Part shown: piece by piece, positions 57,490 through 64,000 of the stretch
Layout of the letters: each line of letters begins with the position of its first letter
Numbering within the stretch: the first letter of the stretch is position 1
Source of the DNA: Pisolithus tinctorius
Taxonomy: Eukaryota > Basidiomycota > Agaricomycetes > Boletales > Pisolithaceae
NCBI GenBank assembly: GCA_024663395.1
Contig: JANFAH010000021.1
Coordinates: forward strand, 744,001 to 808,000
DNA length: 64,000 nt
Direction: 5' to 3'
The notes under the pieces: generated by a model
Database searches by the model: none
What the model was told of the DNA's origin: nothing
The model's input: the letters and a program-made list of their open reading frames with translations, nothing else
Program-made: the position numbers and the translations under genes

Positions 57490-58351
57490 TGTCATGACCA
57501 TGACACTGACATAAGCCCCTAACACCTACTTTGCCCTCTTCCAACACGTTCCCACACTTCTCTGCCCTCTTCTGATGCATTCCTGTGCTCCTCTGACCCT
57601 CCCAACACCTCTCCAAGGTCCCCTGTCCATGTTCCAACCAACTCCACTCAACTCTGCCTTCAGACTGGTCACATGGAGGCCAGACCTTCATCTGTGCCTC
57701 CTCTGAGGCCTTGTCAGCCCAGTGGGCTGTTGGACTTGCAGCCCTGCATTCCAGATAGGGTTCTGCCATCATGTCGGTTTTTCTCCATTCTTCTGCTCCT
57801 TTGGTATTTACCCTCTCTCCCTCATTGTAGTAGTTTCCTTGTCTCAGTTAAGGTCCCCATCGTCCCTACCCTCTATCCCTTGTGTTGGAGGGACTGCTAA
57901 CCTGTTATACACTTATTGGCTTGCATTTTACACTGCACCACCCTTGACCTACATCATATATAAGGCCATGTAGTACTCTGATGTAATCAGTACAAATATT
58001 GAATAAAGTCCCCACCTTTGACTCCCTCTCAGTTCCCTCCAGAGTTTCATCTCCACTCCCTCTGAGTCCACTCCACCTCTGAAATACAAGGGCTGAGCTC
58101 ACACAAGGGGGCAGCACACTAGCTGAACCCAATGCCCTCTCATCTGACCTCTGACCTCTGACCTCTGACCTCTGACTCTGACTCTGACCTCTGTCCCCAA
58201 ACTTTCCTCCATACCCCTCTGCTCACTGTTTGTTGAATATCTCACCACCCAGTGGTCAGATTCACTTCAGACTTTGACCACTGTACTCCACAGCCCAACC
58301 CACTCCTACTCTGCCCTAAGAGGAAGTCAGGGGTGTTGTGTGACTCTGACA
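57490..58351. mobile_element. Solo LTR, family C, copy 2, nested in element B3
   Basis: TGTCATGACC...TGACTCTGACA, 862 bp, with a perfect 5-bp duplication TTGGG (57485-57489 and 58352-58356). The interrupted B sequence is seen uninterrupted in B1 near 32074. It has the same TATATAAGG and AATAAAG marks as C1. Confidence 0.95.
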
Positions 58352-59286
58352 TTGGGGGTCTGTGGGATGACAGGAGCATAGGGGATCACAACTTTCCCCC
58401 CCCCCCAACTGTCCTCTCATTGAAGCAAATAAAAACTTCATGAATGAGGCTCTGTTGGAAGAGAGGATGAAGGAGGAGCATCTTCTGCTGTATCTTGCAA
58501 CAAGGAGGCAAGATGTGCATCATACTCATCATAGATGTGATCAGGGAGAGTGAAGAACAGTAGATTATACTGTAGCTGTCACAATTTTGGAAGGATGATG
58601 GATGAGATTGGTATGAAGACATTGCAGGGAGCAGGGAGGAAGGATCCATATGCTTCTTGGACTGGAGAGACTGAAATGACCACATAAGACCTTTCTAACC
58701 AAATGACAGACCTAAGGCAACCAAAGAACATCCTCCTGGAGGTCATACTGACAAAAAGAATGTGCTGTCCAAGCTGGATGGGCTGAGAGGGGGCTGACAA
58801 GGATGGGATGTACCAGGATGCTTCAGGACAGAAGCTAGTAGGAATTCCTGGTAAATATATGTAGCCATGGTTTCTAGCAAAGGGGACAAGTGAAATGATT
58901 GATGTGGAGGTGGCAATATCAGAAGAATTAGCAAAATGTGCAACACTTGGAGGGAGTGCTGTAGAAATGTGTGGAGTGCACAGATCCTTCCCAATTCTGG
59001 AAGGTAGGATCAGATGGCTGAGCACTATAAGCAAGTGTGGGAATGGTGTCAGTACCTGCAGAAATAGTGGCAATATGTTGAAAACTGGAATGCTGTACAC
59101 AGGCACTTCAGAATTTTTATTGGCACTTAACTTGCTTCCTTCTTTTTTCTTTGGCATTGATGACTCATTCTTGTGTGAAGGATGACTGCAAACATTCCTG
59201 GCTATCATTCTATGCATGAAGGCTATAGTCTTCACCTCCATTCATCAGCAGTATCTGTGTCCACATCACCAAACACCTTTGGTGTG

Positions 59287-60021
59287 TGTCAAGTTCAGGC
59301 CTACTCTGACCAACTCCAACACTAGACAAGGTCTGGGGAGAGGTATGGAAACAAGTCTGACACAGAAGAACAGAACTCCAACTGGCAGAGTGTCAGCAGG
59401 GACAAAGTCTGCCAAGACAGAGGTGGAGTGGAATGAGGGCATTTGGTTTAGCTTGTGTGCTACCCCCTTGCATGATCTCAGCCCTCATATTTCAGAGGTA
59501 GAGACCAGATGGACAGTCAGAGACAACTCCAACAGACAGAAGATGGAGAGAGAAGGAGTAGGAACTAAGTTGATATTTGTACTGAGGAACAGTGGAGTAT
59601 GGTACATGCTTTTATACTACTACAGAGGTACAGTAATCAGAATCAGAACTGACATATGGGGACTCATAAATTTTCAAGTAAAAACTTCCTAGACAATGAA
59701 TGAAGGGAAGGCAGAAAACATACAATGGGTAACATAGAACAAACAAAAAAGGAAACAGTCTAGGTGCTGGACCATGCAGTGTGCATGCTGCAGAGTACCT
59801 GACTGTGTGCTGTCAAGGAGAAGTCCAAAAGGAGGTCACATGACCCTTCAGGGAATGGTCTGTGTGGTCCAATGGTAGACCAGTGCAAGTCTGACAGCAG
59901 TTGGAGCAGAGAAGGTTTGTAAATGACAGAGGGTGGGTGGAGTTGGTGCAGAGTGAGTAAATGACCAGCAGAGCAAGGTGCAGAGTAAGTGAGGACCTAG
60001 GATAAACACATGGTTGTGACA
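59287..60021. mobile_element. Solo LTR, family A, copy 3, nested in element B3
   Basis: TGTCAAG...GTGACA, 735 bp, with a perfect 5-bp duplication GTGTG (59282-59286 and 60022-60026), inserted 8 bp from the right end of element B3. Confidence 0.95.
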
Positions 60022-60030
60022 GTGTGTGAC

Positions 60031-61058
60031 ACCAGGTTGGGCTCAACTGAGATGACACTTCACAATAGCACTGCTTTGCAGTGCTAACCATGCTAGACTG
60101 ACTGGAGGTAGAGTTTTGGTGAGGCCAAGGCCAGACTGAATAAGTGTGAGGCCAAGTCCAGCCAGGGTCAAGACATGGCTATGACAAAATGCCACTGTCC
60201 ATGACAGACACACATCCAATTATGCAGCTCAATGTCATCTGCCTGACATTCAAAAGCATGATGAACACAATACCCCAAAGAAATGACTGCCCCTAAAGGT
60301 GCAAAAACCCATGTGACTGGAACAGTCAGTCCAGTGTGATCATTGCTCACAAAGAGCTTGGAGACCTGGGCCTAATAGCATCCAGGAATTTTTCCATCCC
60401 TCGTGCCCTCAAAAGGTTACTTTTCACTATTTCACAAGTCAGGGACAAAAGTGTTGCAATGCACCTTTTAGAAAGAATTCAGTGTATCTCAGGATGAATG
60501 GATTTGTTTGGAATATACCTTGGTGTTCTGGAAAGCTGGAAGTCACCCCTTTCCAATGGTATATATGTCATGATTCCCTATGTAGAATAGGCTGAGCCAC
60601 ATCATTGACAATGCACACATTGCAAACATTGCAACAGTTTTGTTCTTCACTGTAGCCTGACAGGCTAACAGCTCACATTTGCCTGATTCTCTGCCTAGGT
60701 TCATAGATACATTTGGAATGCTAGTACATTGTGCAAACCACTGAGCCTGCTTCTCTGTCTAGTCACAATACCAATAAGATATGCTTCAGAGTGCTCAGAA
60801 AACAAATGTTCAAAGCTAATATCACATCTACAAAGACTGTAGCATAATTGGTTGATGCAGTTCACACATATGGGTTGGGCACTCAGCAATGGCATTGATT
60901 GTAATCATACATTCAGGAACACAGGGTTTTATAACACTAATAGCAAATGGCAGCTTCATTCATTGGCTGAAGGTGAATGGGTTCATGGAAGTAGCAACAG
61001 ATTCAGGGAGGGTGTAGTAGTTCAGAAGGCAACAACACACACGTCCTGCATATAGGTA
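60031..61058. other. CpG-depleted DNA before the satellite, nothing recognised
   Basis: No coding frame of note and no LTR boundary could be matched. Confidence 0.45.
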
Positions 61059-64000
61059 ATAGCAAGAAATAGCTAGATGCTCAAAAGATAAAATGCACAA
61101 CCTGTGGATGGAATAGAAGGACAAGGGTCAGCAAAGACCAAATGCTCCTGAAGTGAGAACACGCACTTCCTGTAGGTGGGGAATAGCAGGACAAGGATCA
61201 GCCAATGGCCAAATGGTCGCAAGGTGAAAAGACTGACTTCCTACGGATGGAGAATAGCAGGACAAGGTTCAGCAAACGGCCCCAGGCTCAAAAGGTCAGA
61301 TCACACACCTCCTTTGGAGGGGGAATCGTAGGACAAGGGTTAGCAAAGGCCAGATGCTCGCAAGCCGAGAACACGCACTCCCTGTGCATGGCGAATAGGA
61401 GGACAGGGAGTAAGGAAACGGGCAAGCGCTCGAGAAGCGAGATCACGCACTAGCTTTGGATGGGGAATAGCAGAGCAAGGGTTAGTGAAGGCTAGATGCT
61501 CTGAAGGTGCAAACACGCACTTCCTTTGGGTGGAGAATAGCAGGGGCAAAGGTAAGGAAACGGCCAAACACTCGAAAGGTGATAAGACACACCTGCTGTG
61601 GACGGGGAACAGCAGGAAAGGGGTAAGGAATGGCCAGGCACTGGAAAGGTGAGAACACGCACATCCTGTGGATGGGGAATACCAGGGAAAGGTTCAGCAA
61701 ATGGCCAGATGCCCGGAAGGTGAGAACACGCACAGCCTTTGGATGGGGAATAGCAGAGCAAGGGTCAGCAAACGCCAAGACGATCGAAAGTGGAGAACAC
61801 GGACACGCTGTGGGTGGGAAATAGCAGGAAAAGACTAAGGAAACGACCAAAGACTCGAGCACTGAGAACACGCACTTGCTGTGTATGGGGAATACCAGGG
61901 AAATGTTCAGCAAATGGCAAGAGGTTCCGAAGGCAAAAATACATACATTCTATTGGATGGGTAATAGCAGCGCAAGGGTCAGTAGTGGGCAGATGCTCCC
62001 AAGGTAAGACTACGCACTGCCTGTGGATGGGAATTACCAGGGCAAGGGTCAGCAAACGGCCAGACAATCAAAGGGTAAGAACACCCACTTCCTTTGGGTG
62101 GGGAATAACAAGAAAGGCTCAGCACATGCCCAGATGCTCAAATATTGACAACACGCACTTCCTGTGGATGGGGAATAGCAGGGGAAGGTTCAACAAATAG
62201 CCTGAAGCTCGGGAAGTGAGGACACGCACTTCCTGTGGATGAGAAAGGTCAGCAAGGGCCAGATGCTTTGAAGGAGAGAACGCGCACCTCCTTTGGATGG
62301 GGAATAGCAGGTCAAAAATCAGCAATTGGCCCGATGCTCGAAAGGGGAGAACACACACTTCCTGTGGATGGGAAATAGTAGGCAAAGTTCAGCAAACAGC
62401 CAGATGCCCGAAAGGCGAGAAAACAAACCTTCTGTGGATGGGGAATAAGAGCCAAGGTTCAGTGAACGGATGGACGCTCCAAACATAAAAACACGCACTG
62501 TCTGCAGATGGGGGATAGCAGCCACGGGTCAGTAAATGCCCAGATGCTCGAAAGGTGAGAACACGCACAAACTGTGGATGGGAATAGCAGTCATGGGTCA
62601 GCAAATGCCCAGATGCTCGAAAGGTGAGAACACGCACTCCCTGCAGATGGGGAATGGCAGCCATGGGTCAGCAAATGCCCAGACGCTCGAAAGGCGAGAA
62701 CACGCACTGGCTGTGGATGGGGGATAGCAGCCACAGGTCAGTAAATGCCCAGACGCTCGAAAGGTGAGAACACGCACTGGCTGTTGATGGGGAACGGCAG
62801 CTATGGGTCAGCAAACACCCAAATGCTCGAAAGGTGAGAACACGCACTCGCTGCAGATAGGGGCCAGCAGCCATGGGTCAGCAAACACCCAAATACTCAA
62901 AAGGTGAGAACACACACTTCCTGTGGATGGGAGATAGCAGCCACAGGTCAGGAAATGCCAAGACGATTGAAAGGTGAGAACACGCACTGGCTGTTGATGG
63001 GGAATGGCAGCCATGGGCCAGCAAATGGGGGATAGCAGTCACAGGTCAGCAAATGCCCAGGCGCTCGAAAGGTGAAAACACGCACGTCCTGTGGATCGGG
63101 AATAGCAGTCAAGGGTCAGCAAAGTCACAGACACTCAAAAGGTGAGAAGACACACAGTCTGTGGATGGGGAACAGCAGCCAGAGGTCAGCAAATGCCCAG
63201 ACATTTGGAAGGTGACACAGGTCAGTAAATGCCAAGACGATCGAATGGTGAGAACGCGCACTGGCTGTTAACGAGGAATGGCAACCATGGGTCAGCAAAT
63301 GTGGGATAGAAGCCATGGGTCAGCAAATGCCCAGGTGCTTGAAAGGTGAGAACACACACGTTCTGTGGATCGGGAATAGTAGTCAAGGGTCAGCAAAGTC
63401 ACAGACGCTCAAAAGGTGAGAAGACGCACGGTCTGTGGATGGGGAACAGCAGCCAAAGGTCAGTAAATGCCCAGACATTTGTAAGGTGAGAACGCGCACT
63501 TCCTGTGGATGGGGGATAGCAGTCAAGGGTCAGCAAACTCACAGGCACTTGAAAGTGAGAAGACACACTGCCTGTGGATGCAGGATAGCAGCCGAGGGTC
63601 AGTAAATGCCAAGACTCTCGAAAGATGCGAATACGCACTTCCTGTGGATGGGGAACAGCAGCCAAAGGTCAGTAAATGCCCAGACATTTGTAAGGTGAGA
63701 ACGCGCACTTCCTGTGGATGGGGGATAGCAGTCAAGGGTCAGCAAACTCACAGGCACTCGAAAGTGAGAAGACGCACTTCCTGTGGATGCAGGATAGCAG
63801 CCACAAGTCAGCAAATGCCCAGACGCTCGAAAGGTGAGAACACGCACCATCTGTGGACGAGGAATAGCAGTCAAGGGTAAGCAAACTCACAGACGCTCGA
63901 AAGGTGAGAACACGCACCATCTGTGAACGAGGAATAGCAGTCAAGGGTAAGCAAACTCACAGACGCTCGAAAGGTGAGAAGACGCACGGCCTGTGGATCG
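61059..64000. repeat. 70-base satellite array, about 42 units, runs off the window
   Basis: The unit is close to GGTCAGCAAATGCCCAGACG, CTCGAAAGGTGAGAACACGC, ACTTCCTGTGGATGGGGAAT, AGCAGCCATG (given in pieces). The ACGCAC mark recurs at 61373, 61445, 61515 and later at 62632, 62702, 62772, 62842, that is every 70-72 bases. The first units are the most diverged and homogeneity rises to the right, as at the edge of a larger array. Some units near 63000-63230 are partial. CpGs are retained at GCTCGAAAGG and ACACGCAC. Bottom-strand open frames through it follow from the period and are not genes. Confidence 0.95.

Larger units (their letters stand above)
57318..60030. mobile_element. Element B, copy 3, left end missing, hit by LTRs C2 and A3
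   Basis: Segments 57318-57489, 58352-59286 and 60022-60030 are collinear with B1 and B2. The first several hundred bases are absent. The right end reads GTGTGACA followed by CCAGG, again one transition from CCGG. The bottom-strand frame 59241-58579 aligns with those of B1 and B2 and here extends further toward its N-terminus. CpG-depleted. Confidence 0.85.

Noticed and set aside
61340..63944. Family of similar bottom-strand proteins in the last 2.6 kb
   Set aside because: They are translations of the 70-base satellite (70 is not a multiple of three, so frames cycle); no start, splice or domain evidence.
61059..64000. CRISPR-like regular array
   Set aside because: Units are contiguous 70-base repeats without distinct spacers, the context is fungal, and homogeneity grades along the array as in a satellite.

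Overview
The window looks like nuclear DNA of a mushroom-forming basidiomycete (Agaricomycetes). The genes carry introns of about 43-75 bases. There are two F-box paralogues of the mushroom type, a GYF-family translation/trafficking protein, and a dense load of Ty3/gypsy chromoviruses and solo LTRs. No bacterial, viral or organellar gene was seen. The genus cannot be fixed from the sequence. LAYOUT: (1) 1-29.2 kb has ordinary CpG content and low gene density. It holds an intact F-box gene (562-2181, -), a decayed GYF-family gene that has lost its GYF domain (3665-6056, -), a spliced gene whose product starts with a near copy of the histone H3 tail followed by a PHD-like zinc finger (8524-9570, +), a dead F-box paralogue (11024-12546, -), a dispersed repeat R1 in two copies (one hit by a solo LTR with a matching empty site in the other), a duplicated 375-base unit (16.5-17.5 kb), and a three-copy family of small unknown genes (18.4, 22.4, 26.6 kb). 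(2) 29.2-61 kb is a nested transposon graveyard in which CpG has largely been converted to TpG/CpA. It contains gypsy remnants G and E, a bottom-strand RT fragment, a bottom-strand gag-like gene, and five LTR-type families called A-E here. Most of the inserted copies have exact or near-exact target-site duplications. A conserved multi-exon gene of unknown function (40317-45249, -) is split by two solo LTRs. A 64-base minisatellite whose every unit is a perfect hairpin sits at 38.1-39.1 kb. (3) 61.06 kb to the end is a 70-base satellite array that keeps its CpGs and runs off the window. HOW IT FITS TOGETHER: nesting and CpG content give a relative history. Gypsy E and G inserted first and decayed through CpG mutation (CGA to TGA stops; catalytic Asp to Asn and Glu to Lys changes). 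Element B then inserted into each of them at CCGG sites. The copy in E is still CpG-bearing and therefore late. LTR families A, C and D landed inside B or inside the conserved gene. The most novel items are the H3-tail-mimic gene, which may also carry a caspase/CHAT-like His-Cys pair 48 residues apart, and element B, a 1.85-kb TG...CA element with 4-bp CCGG target duplications and a partly conserved bottom-strand reading frame. Family recognitions are from memory, not from searches.
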